A DNA stretch of 10,088 nt, taken from an uncultured Alphaproteobacteria bacterium (lineage in GTDB: Bacteria; Pseudomonadota; Alphaproteobacteria; CASFRQ01; SAAU01). Where the stretch lies: the NCBI GenBank assembly GCA_949296785.1, contig CASFRQ010000061.1:1-10088 (forward strand), in the 5' to 3' direction. The position numbers were made by a program, and so were the translations under genes. The notes beneath the pieces were generated by a model. That model had not been told where the DNA came from and ran no database searches. It worked only from the letters and a program-made list of their open reading frames with translations. Of the stretch, positions 1 through 7,093 are shown piece after piece (position 1 is the first letter of the stretch; the number at the start of each line of letters is the position of its first letter).

Positions 1-743
1 ACGGCACCGCAGTGCATGAGGCGGTACAGGCTTTTACCGCCTTGCCCGGACGAGAGCAGACTTTTGACCGTTTGACGGCTTTGGGAAGGCAGGCATTGGA
101 AAAACAACCCTTTGATTCTTTTTCAAGGGCCTTGTTTGAAAACCGTTTTGAAAAAACGGCCGCCTGGTTTGTCAAACAGCAAGAGCAGCGCCTCCCTTTT
201 ATTCAAAAAACTCTTTCCGAAACGAGGGGAGAAATTGAGGTGAAAAGCGGTTCGGGCGCCTCCTGGCTCATTAACGCCCGTGCGGACAGAATTGATATTT
301 TGAACAGTCCTGCGAACGCCGTCCGGCTGATAGACTACAAAACCGGGCGCGTGCCGAAAGTTGACGAAGTATATTACGGCTATGCCCCGCAATTGACGAT
401 TGAAGCCCTCATCGCCGAACAGGGCGGGTTTGACGCCCTTCATTCCCTGCCCCAACCTTTGATGCTGGAAAATCCGGAGTATTGGAAGCTTTCCGGTAAA
501 AAAGAAGGCGGGGAGATTTCGCAAGCTCTGGCAACCTCCAAGAAAAGATATGACTTAAGCGAAGCGGTCGCCAAAACTTTGGAAGGCCTGAAAAATCTGA
601 TTGACTGGTATGCCAAAGACGACACGCCTTACGAAGTGCGTCCCAATCCGGCCCATATCCCCTCCTATTCGGATTATGAGGCATTGGAACGGTTGGGCGA
701 ATGGGGCACTTTACAAGACAAGGAGGACGGCGATGACTCTTAA
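1..743 (+). CDS. addB: AddB, C-terminal part (double-strand break repair nuclease subunit), 5' truncated by window
   Basis: AddB is the partner of AddA in the cytoplasmic AddAB helicase-nuclease, which resects double-strand breaks for RecA. Only the last ~246 codons are here. The reading frame is open to the window edge (first full codon at 3), with GTAVHEA matching the start of the RecB-like PD-(D/E)XK nuclease domain, so the GTG at 12 is internal and not a start. Nuclease residues visible are the His of VHEA, the Asp residues of ADRIDIL (codons 285-296) and the IDYKTG motif (330-344) carrying the catalytic Asp and Lys. The GYAPQLTIEALIA stretch that follows is the usual helix of this fold. 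I see no Cys cluster in the visible part, but the iron-sulfur Cys of AddB proteins partly lie upstream. The stop at 741-743 lies inside addA, an 11-nt overlap that implies an addB-addA operon. Identity is firm from the nuclease motif plus the addA neighbour. Confidence 0.93.
   Translation, partial: GTAVHEAVQAFTALPGREQTFDRLTALGRQALEKQPFDSFSRALFENRFEKTAAWFVKQQEQRLPFIQKTLSETRGEIEVKSGSGASWLINARADRIDILNSPANAVRLIDYKTGRVPKVDEVYYGYAPQLTIEALIAEQGGFDALHSLPQPLMLENPEYWKLSGKKEGGEISQALATSKKRYDLSEAVAKTLEGLKNLIDWYAKDDTPYEVRPNPAHIPSYSDYEALERLGEWGTLQDKEDGDDS
721..726 (+). promoter_or_regulatory. Shine-Dalgarno of addA
   Basis: AGGAGG lies 6 nt before the ATG at 733, inside the last codons of addB. It decides the addA start: the same frame is open upstream to about 601, but those codons overlap addB in another frame and give a sequence without similarity to AddA N-termini. 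Confidence 0.85.
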
Positions 744-3700
744 TCCGAGCGATATTCAAAGGACAGCCTCCGACCCAAGAGTTTCGGCATGGGTCAGCGC
801 CTCGGCCGGCACCGGAAAGACAAAGGTGTTGTCCGACCGGGTTTTAAGACTGCTTCTTGACGGAAACGAGCCGGAAAAAATCCTCTGTCTGACCTACACC
901 AAATCGGCCAGCGCGGAAATGTCCAACCGCCTGTTTGAAATTTTAAGCCGATGGGTTTCTGCCCCCAAGCAGGATTTAATCCGCGAACTGCATGAGTTAA
1001 ACGGACAGATGCCGGATGAAAAAACGCTTATCCGGGCACGGCAGCTGTTTGCCTTGGTCCTGGAGGCAAAAGGCGGCATGAAAATTATGACTTTTCACAG
1101 TTTTTGCCAAAGCCTGCTGAAACGTTTTCCGATAGAGGCAGGAGTATCCCCTTATTTTGAAGCGGCAGATGACACCCTGGCGGCGGAACTTTTGAACAAG
1201 GCGGCGCTTCAAGCGTTCAACAATCCTGTTTTAAGGGGTGCCTTTGAAACGATGGCCGATTATTTGGACGACAAATCTTTGAAAAAGCTTCTGGACAATA
1301 TGATAAAGGACGCTTCCCTCTTAAGGGAAAGCTTTGAAAACTTTCCAGATGAAAAGAAATTTGCAGAACGATTGAGGCTCTTGCTGGACCTTGACGCAAA
1401 AGCGCCTCCGGCCGTTTTGATAAAACGGATACTGCCACCGGAATTTCTTCCCCTCAAAGAAAATAAAGACGGACAAGATGAAAATTCCGCGGACGGCATC
1501 CCGACAAGCAAGGAAGCAGCAGAAAAAAAGGAAACGGAACAGCTGAAAAGAGCTTTTGACGCCTTTAAATTTCAATACATTAACAAAACGGATGAGGAAA
1601 TACCTAAAAGATGCAAAGAAGAAAAGCGCGCTTTTGCCGAACAAGTTTATGAAACAAACATCCAACTGAAAGCCTGGAAGGTGTATGACTTAACCTTGGC
1701 CATGGTGAAAGTTGCAAGGGATATTCTGGAATCCTACAAGCGGCAAAAAGAACAAAGAGGTGTTTTGGATTATGACGATTTGATTTTAAGTGCCAAAGCG
1801 CTTCTGGAAAAATCGGATATGGCTTCCTGGGTTTTATACAAGCTGGACGGCGGAATTGACCATATCCTGGTGGATGAAGCGCAGGATACCAGCCCTGACC
1901 AATGGGCGATTGTCCGCCCGATAACGGAAGAGTTCTTTTCCGGACAGGGGCGCAGTGAAAAAATACGCACTTTATTCGTCGTCGGCGACAGAAAACAGTC
2001 CATTTACAGCTTTCAAAAAGCGGACCCCGGAAAATTTGAACAGATGCGCCGTTTTTTCGGAGAAAAAATCAAAGGAGCCTTAGGAGAGGAAGCTTTTCGG
2101 GAAGTACCATTAAATATTTCTTTCCGTTCCACGCAGTCGGTGCTGGATCTTGTCAACATGGTATTGCAAAACGGCTTGTCCAGACAAGGTATCCTGCTTG
2201 AAAACGAGGAAGCATTCCACATTCCTCACAGGGATAAAGCTGCCGGACGGGTGGAAATCTATCCTCTTATCAAGGATGAAAAGAAAGAAGAGGACAGACC
2301 TTGGTTCATCCCTTCAAAGAAACAAAAAGAGACCCCGTCCGCCATGAAGCAAACGGCACAGGATATTGCGGATAAAATTGAGCAGATGATAAAAGGGAAA
2401 GAGCTTCTTCCCTCTCGCGGTACACCGATTGAAGCCAAAGACGTTATGATTTTGGTTCGCAAGCGCACCGGAGACTTTATCAATACTCTCGTTCGCCTTC
2501 TGAAGGAGAAAGGAATACCCGTCGCGGGCGTTGACCGGCTGGCTTTAAAGGAACACACGGCCGTCATTGACTTATTATCCTTGGGAAATTTCCTCCTTTT
2601 GCCGGAAGATGACCTGACATTGGCCGCTTTGCTGAAGTCTCCTCTGTTCAATGTAACGGAAGAGGAATTGTACGATTTATGTTCCAATCGCGGACAAAAC
2701 AGCCTTTACAGGCAAATACAACTGCAAAACCGGCCTTTGTACGAACGTCTGAAGCAAATAGCTGACTTGACGGATACCGTCACGCCTTTTGCCTTATTCA
2801 GTTATGTTTTAGGACCTTTAGGCGGGAAAGCCTCCTTCCTAAAACGGTTGGGGCAGGATGCGGCGGAAGCATTGGACGAGTTTTTAAATCTCGCCCTTGA
2901 TTATGAACAAAACAACACCCCTTCCCTGCAGACCTTTTTACAATGGATACAAAGCAATGACATTGTTATCAAACGCGATTTAGACCAAGGCGATTTAAAC
3001 GCCGTTCGGATTATGACCGTTCACGGTTCAAAAGGATTGCAAGGGAACATCGTCTTTTTGCCGGACACCCGGGGTCGGCTGGCAAACATGGACAATTGCC
3101 TGTTTTGGGAAAAAGGGATGCCTTTGTATGTGCCGAACAAAGAAACGATGCTGCCCGAAACCGTCCGGCTGAAGGAAAAAATGCAAAAAGCTGCGCAGGA
3201 GGAATACCGCCGCCTTTTATATGTTGCCTTAACCAGAGCGAAAGACAGGTTGTACATTTACGGTTATGACAAGCAGAAAAAAGCTGCTGATTATAATTGG
3301 TACGATATGATTACCTCCTCCCTTTCCGGATACGACGCGGCCAAACCCTATATTCTCTTTAATGAACAGAAGGAAACGCCGCCTTTAAAACCTGCGGAAG
3401 AAAAACAGGAGGCGAAAGTGCGGGAACCTGCTTGGCTCTCCCGTCCTCCCGCTTCGGAACCTGTACCATCCAGACCTTTGTCCCCTTCCAAGCTGGCCGA
3501 GGAGGAACCGGCAGCCCCTTCCCCTGTGGAAGAAAAACGCGCATTGGCCCTTTTGCGCGGAACCTACCTGCATCTTTTATTACAAAAGTTGCCGCAACTG
3601 TCTTCTGAAAAATGGGAAAAAACCGCAAAAGCCCTCCGGCCGGAGGAATTGCCGGAAGAAACAGCTTTATCCGGCGCCGAAAAAGTCTTCCGCCTGTTGC

Positions 3701-3999
3701 AGGATGAAAGGTTTAAAGAGATGTTCGGTCCCAATTCTCTGGCGGAAGCCCCTCTTATCGGCACTATCGGAACACAGGTTTTTTCCGGACAGGTTGATCG
3801 CCTGGTCGTTAAGGAAGATGAAATCCTTTTGATAGATTATAAAACGAACCAGCACCCGCCAAAGAATAAAAATGAGATTTCTCCTCTGTACAAAACGCAG
3901 GTAATCGCGTATAAAGAAATATTGAAGAATATTTTTCCGGAGAAAAAAATCAGGACATTTCTTCTTTGGACAGAGACTTTAGATTTAATGGAGCTGTAA
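733..3999 (+). CDS. addA: AddA, helicase-nuclease subunit of AddAB
   Basis: UvrD/Rep-type (SF1) 3'-5' helicase fused to a C-terminal RecB-like nuclease; with AddB it unwinds and trims broken DNA ends in the cytoplasm. The protein is 1088 residues. Helicase motifs in order are Walker A ASAGTGKT (23-30), LCLTYTKSASAEM (Ia, from 51), TFHSFCQSLLKRFP (from 120), VDEAQD (II, 380-385), VVGDRKQSIYSF (III, from 416), LNISFRS (IV, 460-466), TVHGSKGLQG (V, 762-771) and YVALTRAKDRL (VI, 830-840). The nuclease domain has RGTYLH (942-947), GQVDRL (1019-1024) and LIDYKTN (1033-1039), so the PD-(D/E)XK residues D1022, D1035 and K1037 are intact. A Pro/Glu-rich linker (about 877-935) joins helicase and nuclease; a charged insertion sits at about 240-275. 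All motifs are present, so it should be active. Assigned to the alphaproteobacterial AddA type because of its motif wording and the addB-addA order. Confidence 0.97.
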   Translation: MTLNPSDIQRTASDPRVSAWVSASAGTGKTKVLSDRVLRLLLDGNEPEKILCLTYTKSASAEMSNRLFEILSRWVSAPKQDLIRELHELNGQMPDEKTLIRARQLFALVLEAKGGMKIMTFHSFCQSLLKRFPIEAGVSPYFEAADDTLAAELLNKAALQAFNNPVLRGAFETMADYLDDKSLKKLLDNMIKDASLLRESFENFPDEKKFAERLRLLLDLDAKAPPAVLIKRILPPEFLPLKENKDGQDENSADGIPTSKEAAEKKETEQLKRAFDAFKFQYINKTDEEIPKRCKEEKRAFAEQVYETNIQLKAWKVYDLTLAMVKVARDILESYKRQKEQRGVLDYDDLILSAKALLEKSDMASWVLYKLDGGIDHILVDEAQDTSPDQWAIVRPITEEFFSGQGRSEKIRTLFVVGDRKQSIYSFQKADPGKFEQMRRFFGEKIKGALGEEAFREVPLNISFRSTQSVLDLVNMVLQNGLSRQGILLENEEAFHIPHRDKAAGRVEIYPLIKDEKKEEDRPWFIPSKKQKETPSAMKQTAQDIADKIEQMIKGKELLPSRGTPIEAKDVMILVRKRTGDFINTLVRLLKEKGIPVAGVDRLALKEHTAVIDLLSLGNFLLLPEDDLTLAALLKSPLFNVTEEELYDLCSNRGQNSLYRQIQLQNRPLYERLKQIADLTDTVTPFALFSYVLGPLGGKASFLKRLGQDAAEALDEFLNLALDYEQNNTPSLQTFLQWIQSNDIVIKRDLDQGDLNAVRIMTVHGSKGLQGNIVFLPDTRGRLANMDNCLFWEKGMPLYVPNKETMLPETVRLKEKMQKAAQEEYRRLLYVALTRAKDRLYIYGYDKQKKAADYNWYDMITSSLSGYDAAKPYILFNEQKETPPLKPAEEKQEAKVREPAWLSRPPASEPVPSRPLSPSKLAEEEPAAPSPVEEKRALALLRGTYLHLLLQKLPQLSSEKWEKTAKALRPEELPEETALSGAEKVFRLLQDERFKEMFGPNSLAEAPLIGTIGTQVFSGQVDRLVVKEDEILLIDYKTNQHPPKNKNEISPLYKTQVIAYKEILKNIFPEKKIRTFLLWTETLDLMEL

Positions 4000-4778
4000 T
4001 GGATAAAAAAACGGGACTGAAATTTTTATCTTTGTTTTCTTTTTTTTCTCTCTTTCTTCTGGCAGCAGGATGTTCCTCCGTGCCGAGGAAAATGGAGCGG
4101 CTGTCTTACAGACCTTTGAAAACAACTCATTTTGTTATGGCGACCTGGGCAACGGAATTGGTGCCGGGACAGACTCTTCGTATTTATATTGAAGGGGACA
4201 GCCAAGCCAACCTGTTCGGTAAACCGGAACCGAAAAACGAGGTTGTTCGTAATATTGCGCAAAGGGATACGGCGCAAAATGTTGTTTATGTGGCTCAACC
4301 ATGCCAGTATCTTCAAAATGACAACTGCCAGCCGATTATCTGGAAAGAGGGCCGTTACACCATTGAAATGGTACAGGCAGTACAAAGTGTTGTGGAACAT
4401 TATGCTGAAAAATACCGTATTGAAGATATTGAGCTCATTGGTTACGACGGTGGAGGAACCATTGCCGCTTTGATTGCCTCCCGCACACACATTCCGGTGA
4501 AGCTGATTACGATTTCCGGCATTTTAGACCCAAAAGCCTACACTTCTTTACACGAAGGTGAAGTTTTATATGATGCGTTAAATCCGGCAAATGAAAACTA
4601 TATTCTTGCCGGCGTACCGCAAGTTCACTATGTCGCGGGAAACGACGATGTTTTTCCAAAAGAATTTACGGAAGCTTTCGTCGCGCAATTGCCTAATCCT
4701 GTTTCCGTACAGGTTCGCCTGCTCAAAAGCGCGACGCACGACAACTGGGATGAAAAAAATGTGGAATTCAAGTTTTAA
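3999..4778 (+). CDS. Lipoprotein alpha/beta hydrolase with Asp at the nucleophile elbow
   Basis: This is a 259-residue predicted lipoprotein. The ATG at 3999 shares its first base with the last base of the addA stop (TAATG), which suggests translational coupling; a TTG 33 nt upstream is in frame but would put charged residues before the signal peptide. Residues 1-25 are K-rich, then a Phe/Leu-rich core and lipobox LAAGC, so C25 should be lipidated. The rest matches alpha/beta hydrolases: IYIEGDS (around 60), a Cys pair in PCQYLQNDNC, ELIGYDGGGTIAAL (nucleophile elbow), VAGNDDVFP (acid, D216 or D217) and ATHDNW (His247). The elbow residue is Asp150 (codon GAC, 4446-4448). As I recall, relatives of this lipoprotein group read GYSGGG. 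Either it uses Asp chemistry, as haloalkane dehalogenases and epoxide hydrolases do, or hydrolase activity is lost. Substrate unknown. It converges on the next gene with a 17-nt AT-rich gap and no GC-rich terminator hairpin. Confidence 0.85.
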   Translation: MDKKTGLKFLSLFSFFSLFLLAAGCSSVPRKMERLSYRPLKTTHFVMATWATELVPGQTLRIYIEGDSQANLFGKPEPKNEVVRNIAQRDTAQNVVYVAQPCQYLQNDNCQPIIWKEGRYTIEMVQAVQSVVEHYAEKYRIEDIELIGYDGGGTIAALIASRTHIPVKLITISGILDPKAYTSLHEGEVLYDALNPANENYILAGVPQVHYVAGNDDVFPKEFTEAFVAQLPNPVSVQVRLLKSATHDNWDEKNVEFKF

Positions 4779-4795
4779 AATATTTTTATAAATCT

Positions 4796-5755
4796 TTACG
4801 GAAGTTTATCATATTCCTCATTTGTCACTGCTTCCAACCATTCCGTAGTTGCATCATTATGAGGAACTGTTACGGCGACATGAGTAAACCAGCTGTTTTT
4901 TGCCGCGCCGTGCCAGTGTTTGATACCTTCTGGGATATTGACAACATCTCCGGCTTTGAGTTCCTGCGTCGGTTTACCCCATTCCTGATACCAGCCGCGA
5001 CCGGAAACGACAAACAGAGTCTGTCCGGTTTTACGGTGAATGTGCCAGTTATTACGGGCTTTCGGTTCAAAAGTAACATTAGAAGCATTGATTCCCTCTT
5101 TTGTCAACGGCTGTAAATAGCTTTTGCCGATAAAATGTTTGGCGTAAGCGGTATTTTCTTCGCCTAACCCGAACAAAACTGTTTCAGCACCGGTTTTATC
5201 GGCAATTTCCAAAATTTCCGCGACTTGAGCGTCCGTCAGACCGTTGTGCTTGCCGACATTAATATGGCTGTTAAGCTGTGCCGTCACATTATCCAGAGAA
5301 GCAAGCATAGCGATTGTAGCCAATTCCCTTGTTTGCCAATCAATATTGTCTCGGGCAAAAATATCGCCGAATAAATGAGCTTTTAGGAATTCGTCAATAG
5401 CCTGAGCAAATTCATAAATTTTGCCTTGAACCGGCTGTCCGACCAGTTTCGTTTGATTTTCCGTACCATAGTCAAGGCTGTTCCCTGCCGGTTTAGCACC
5501 CGGGAGTTTGCCTTGCTCATCTTTATTCCCTCGTTCTTCTTCCAACCGCATCAAAGTGTTTAAAGCGTTAAGACTTCTCGGAAAACCGCAATAAGCATAA
5601 ACTTGCACCAAGATTTCTTTAAATTCATTAACGGTAACGCCTGCATCCAATCCATCAATCAAGGCTTGTTTCAAACCGTCCTGATTACCGCGAGCAGCAT
5701 AGGAAGCCACTGCCGCCATTGATTTTTGTTTGGCGTTCAAAGCTGTTTCTGCCAT
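4796..5755 (-). CDS. Carboxymuconolactone decarboxylase (CMD) family protein with C-terminal cupin
   Basis: A 319-residue fusion, apparently cytoplasmic (no signal peptide from the chosen start). Residues 1-70 form a CMD/AhpD-like half (KQKSMAAVASYAARG, then EILVQVYAYCGFPRSLNAL with Cys56). Residues 95-190 form a second half (TRELATIAMLASL with E144, then LNSHINVGKHNGLT with H164, the usual position of the CMD His). Residues 225-300 are a cupin with WHIH (H238, H240), Q245, and GDVVNIPEGIKHWHGA with H280, the expected metal ligands. The cupin resembles the small manganese cupins known from bacterial hydroxynitrile lyases, and proteins of this layout are sometimes named mandelonitrile lyase-like; neither activity can be assumed. 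The ATG at 5755 is chosen because a strong AGGAGGGA lies 5 nt upstream; the frame stays open to 5977 but only as antisense to the AraC gene. The divergent AraC-family gene is its likely regulator. Confidence 0.9.
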   Translation of the reverse strand: MAETALNAKQKSMAAVASYAARGNQDGLKQALIDGLDAGVTVNEFKEILVQVYAYCGFPRSLNALNTLMRLEEERGNKDEQGKLPGAKPAGNSLDYGTENQTKLVGQPVQGKIYEFAQAIDEFLKAHLFGDIFARDNIDWQTRELATIAMLASLDNVTAQLNSHINVGKHNGLTDAQVAEILEIADKTGAETVLFGLGEENTAYAKHFIGKSYLQPLTKEGINASNVTFEPKARNNWHIHRKTGQTLFVVSGRGWYQEWGKPTQELKAGDVVNIPEGIKHWHGAAKNSWFTHVAVTVPHNDATTEWLEAVTNEEYDKLP

Positions 5756-5782
5756 AACATTCCCTCCTGTAAAAAGCATTAT
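5754..5782 (+). promoter_or_regulatory. Possible promoter of the AraC-family gene (leaderless?)
   Basis: ATAACA (5754-5759) and CATTAT (5777-5782), spaced 17 nt, each match the sigma70 consensus at 4 of 6 positions. Transcription from it would begin near 5788-5790, that is at the AraC ATG itself, which fits the absence of a Shine-Dalgarno before that ATG. The box overlaps the start codon of the divergent CMD-cupin gene. Weak matches in an AT-rich stretch, so tentative. Confidence 0.3.
5761..5768 (-). promoter_or_regulatory. Shine-Dalgarno of the CMD-cupin gene
   Basis: The minus strand reads AGGAGGGA here, with 7 nt between the AGGAGG core and the ATG at 5755. It fixes the start of the CMD-cupin gene and rules out the 74-codon upstream extension. 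Confidence 0.85.
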
Positions 5783-5788
5783 TCCTAA

Positions 5789-6640
5789 ATGAAGGTACAG
5801 AAGCTTTTTACGACTCCGGGAATGTTGCAAACAGGCATTAAAGGCTTTAGCGTTTCGCTCAGAACCGCTCCGACTTTTAACCAGCATTGTTTTTACAAAC
5901 CTATGGCGATTGTAGTTTTGCAAGGAAAAAAACGAGCGACACTCGGCTCTGAAAGTTATATATATAACGAAAATCAACTTATTGTTACATCCATTGATAT
6001 TCCGACAGTCGGCAGCATTATAGAAGCCAGTCCCGAAAAACCGTTTATGACTCTGGTTTTGGATTTGGACAATTATCTTATCAGTCAGCTTTTAAGCGAT
6101 GGGAATTATCCACACAATGAACCGACGCAGCGCGGCATGGGAATTGCCGAAACCGACGAGGATCTGTTGGATGCCTTTTACCGGTTGATTTCTCTTATAA
6201 ATCAACCAGAAAAACAAAAGATTATGGTGCCGATGATTATTAAAGAAATTCATTATCTTTTACTGACCTCGCCATTGGGTGATATTCTTCGTTCAATCAA
6301 TACCAAAGGTTCACAGAACAATCGTATCGCAAATGCCATTGTCTGGCTTAAGGAACATTACAGCCAACCTTTGAAAATAGACGAGTTGGCGCAAAAATTT
6401 AATATGGCGGAATCATCATTTTACCGCCATTTTAGCAAAGTAACCAGCCTTAGTCCGTTGCAATATCAAAAGCAGCTCCGCCTTTATGAGGCTCAAAGAT
6501 TGATGTTATCCGAAAATTTTGATGCAGCTAATGCGGCTTATAAAGTCGGCTATGAAAGCGCCAGCCAATTTAACCGCGAATATAAACGTATGTTTGGCAC
6601 GCCGCCTAAAACAAACATCAATCAGATAAAAAACAGCTGA
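5789..6640 (+). CDS. AraC-family transcriptional regulator
   Basis: A 283-residue cytoplasmic DNA-binding regulator. Residues 8-165 match the AraC_N (PF06719) type effector domain: YKPMAIVVLQGKKRATLG (from 36), QLIVTSIDIPTVGSIIEASPEKPF (63-86) and the LVLDLD strand (89-94). Residues 180-275 are the two-helix-turn-helix AraC domain: IDELAQKFNMAESSFYRHFSKVTSLSPLQYQKQLRLYEAQRLM, and then NAAYKVGYESASQFNREYKRMFGTPP. The ATG at 5789 is preceded directly by an in-frame TAA, so the protein cannot start earlier; no Shine-Dalgarno is visible. It is a little short before the conserved part. Regulators of this domain type commonly sit next to oxidoreductase genes they control; here the CMD-cupin gene starts only 33 bp away in the opposite direction and is the obvious target. 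The effector is unknown. The coding sequence is more AT-rich than addA (20 G+C of 60 at 6241-6300 against 28 of 60 at 3001-3060, counted by hand). Confidence 0.95.
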   Translation: MKVQKLFTTPGMLQTGIKGFSVSLRTAPTFNQHCFYKPMAIVVLQGKKRATLGSESYIYNENQLIVTSIDIPTVGSIIEASPEKPFMTLVLDLDNYLISQLLSDGNYPHNEPTQRGMGIAETDEDLLDAFYRLISLINQPEKQKIMVPMIIKEIHYLLLTSPLGDILRSINTKGSQNNRIANAIVWLKEHYSQPLKIDELAQKFNMAESSFYRHFSKVTSLSPLQYQKQLRLYEAQRLMLSENFDAANAAYKVGYESASQFNREYKRMFGTPPKTNINQIKNS

Positions 6641-6653
6641 CTGACATCTGTTT
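6631..6653 (-). terminator. Weak candidate terminator after the HxlR gene
   Basis: On the minus strand AAACAG, an 11-nt loop and CTGTTT form a 6-bp stem whose 3' arm runs into a T stretch (CTGTTTTTTAT), 9 nt past the HxlR stop codon. The stem is short and A/T-heavy, and it overlaps the end of the convergent AraC gene (stop at 6638-6640), so efficiency is doubtful. Confidence 0.35.
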
Positions 6654-6662
6654 GGAAGAATT

Positions 6663-6989
6663 TTACGACTGATTGTTTTTGTAGTTTGTCCCCCACTCCG
6701 CCATTGCCGCAATTATCGGCTGTAATGACAATCCTGTTTCATTAAGGCTATATTCAACTCTGGGCGGAACTTCCGCAAAAACTTTACGGTCAAGAAGTCC
6801 GTCACTCTCCAGACTGCGAAGATTTTCGGTTAAAACGCGTTGACTGATACCGTCCAAGCTTTTACGCAATTCCCCGAAGCGTTTAGTTCCGCTAAACAAA
6901 TCACGGATAATCAGCAGTTTCCATTTATTACCAATTAAGCTGACAGTGGTTGCTACAGGACAATCTAAAATTTTTTTATTTGAAATCAC
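6663..6989 (-). CDS. HxlR-family winged-helix transcriptional regulator
   Basis: A small MarR-like DNA-binding protein of 108 residues from the GTG at 6989. The HxlR domain (PF01638) covers nearly all of it: LDCPVATTVSLIGNKWKLLIIRDL, GTKRFGELRKSLDGISQRVL (recognition helix region), LRSLESDGLLDRK, and VPPRVEYSLNETG (the wing), ending in MAEWG. The Cys before Pro (residue 10) is the conserved Cys that senses electrophiles or oxidants in relatives such as YodB and HypR. The GTG is preferred because GGAG lies 8 nt upstream in a leader TTTTGGAGAAAA identical to that of the divergent cupin gene, and Cys at residue 10 is usual for the family. An in-frame ATG at 7019 would add 10 residues but has only a poorly spaced GAAG. 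It lies convergent to the AraC gene and divergent from the cupin gene, which it probably regulates along with itself. Confidence 0.93.
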   Translation of the reverse strand: MISNKKILDCPVATTVSLIGNKWKLLIIRDLFSGTKRFGELRKSLDGISQRVLTENLRSLESDGLLDRKVFAEVPPRVEYSLNETGLSLQPIIAAMAEWGTNYKNNQS

Positions 6990-7001
6990 CTTATTTTCTC
7001 C

Positions 7002-7014
7002 AAAAGTTACTTTT
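7002..7014. promoter_or_regulatory. 13-bp palindrome, candidate HxlR operator
   Basis: AAAAGT-T-ACTTTT is a perfect inverted repeat with one central base. It lies in the leader of the HxlR gene if the GTG at 6989 is the start. HxlR proteins bind as dimers to short dyads, so this is a candidate site for autoregulation; AT-rich sequence makes chance dyads more likely. Confidence 0.35.
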
Positions 7015-7050
7015 TGCATACTTCATAATAAAATAGTGCCTACTTTACAT
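7015..7050. repeat. Imperfect direct repeat spaced two helical turns, candidate operator pair
   Basis: TGCATACTTCAT (7015-7026) and TGCCTACTTTAC (7037-7048) agree at 9 of 12 positions with starts 22 bp apart, so both face the same side of the helix. The second copy covers the -35 box of the cupin promoter. Confidence 0.35.
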
Positions 7051-7073
7051 TTTAATCTAAATATCATTATAAA
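7044..7073 (+). promoter_or_regulatory. Predicted promoter of the small cupin gene
   Basis: TTTACA (7044-7049) and TATAAA (7068-7073), spaced 18 nt, each match the sigma70 consensus at 5 of 6 positions. Transcription would start near 7080, leaving a leader of about 30 nt that contains the GGAG of the cupin gene. Confidence 0.6.
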
Positions 7074-7093
7074 ATCATTGTTCTTAAATGCAA
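7066..7093 (-). promoter_or_regulatory. Predicted promoter of the HxlR gene, overlapping the cupin promoter
   Basis: On the minus strand TATAAT (7071-7066, consensus) has TTGCAT (7093-7088, 3 of 6) 16 nt upstream. Its -10 shares bases with the -10 of the divergent cupin promoter, so the two promoters should exclude each other. The -35 is poor; a second possible -10 (TATTAT, 7030-7025) lies closer to the gene. Confidence 0.4.

Noticed and set aside
601..732. Upstream extension of the addA frame
   Set aside because: It overlaps addB in another frame and encodes no AddA-like sequence; AGGAGG at 721-726 sets the start at 733.
123..759. Overlapping minus-strand open frames opposite addB
   Set aside because: They are shadows of the addB nuclease coding sequence, without ribosome-binding sites or motifs.
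3966..3998. TTG start for the lipoprotein gene inside addA
   Set aside because: It would add 11 residues including several charged ones ahead of a well-formed lipoprotein signal peptide; the ATG at 3999 fits better.
4779..4795. Possible terminator between the lipoprotein and CMD-cupin genes
   Set aside because: The 17-nt gap is AT-only in most positions; no GC-containing stem could be found, so no terminator is called.
5756..5977. 74-codon N-terminal extension of the CMD-cupin reading frame on the minus strand
   Set aside because: It runs antisense through the AraC gene, shows no family similarity, and a strong Shine-Dalgarno (5761-5768) marks ATG 5755 as the start.
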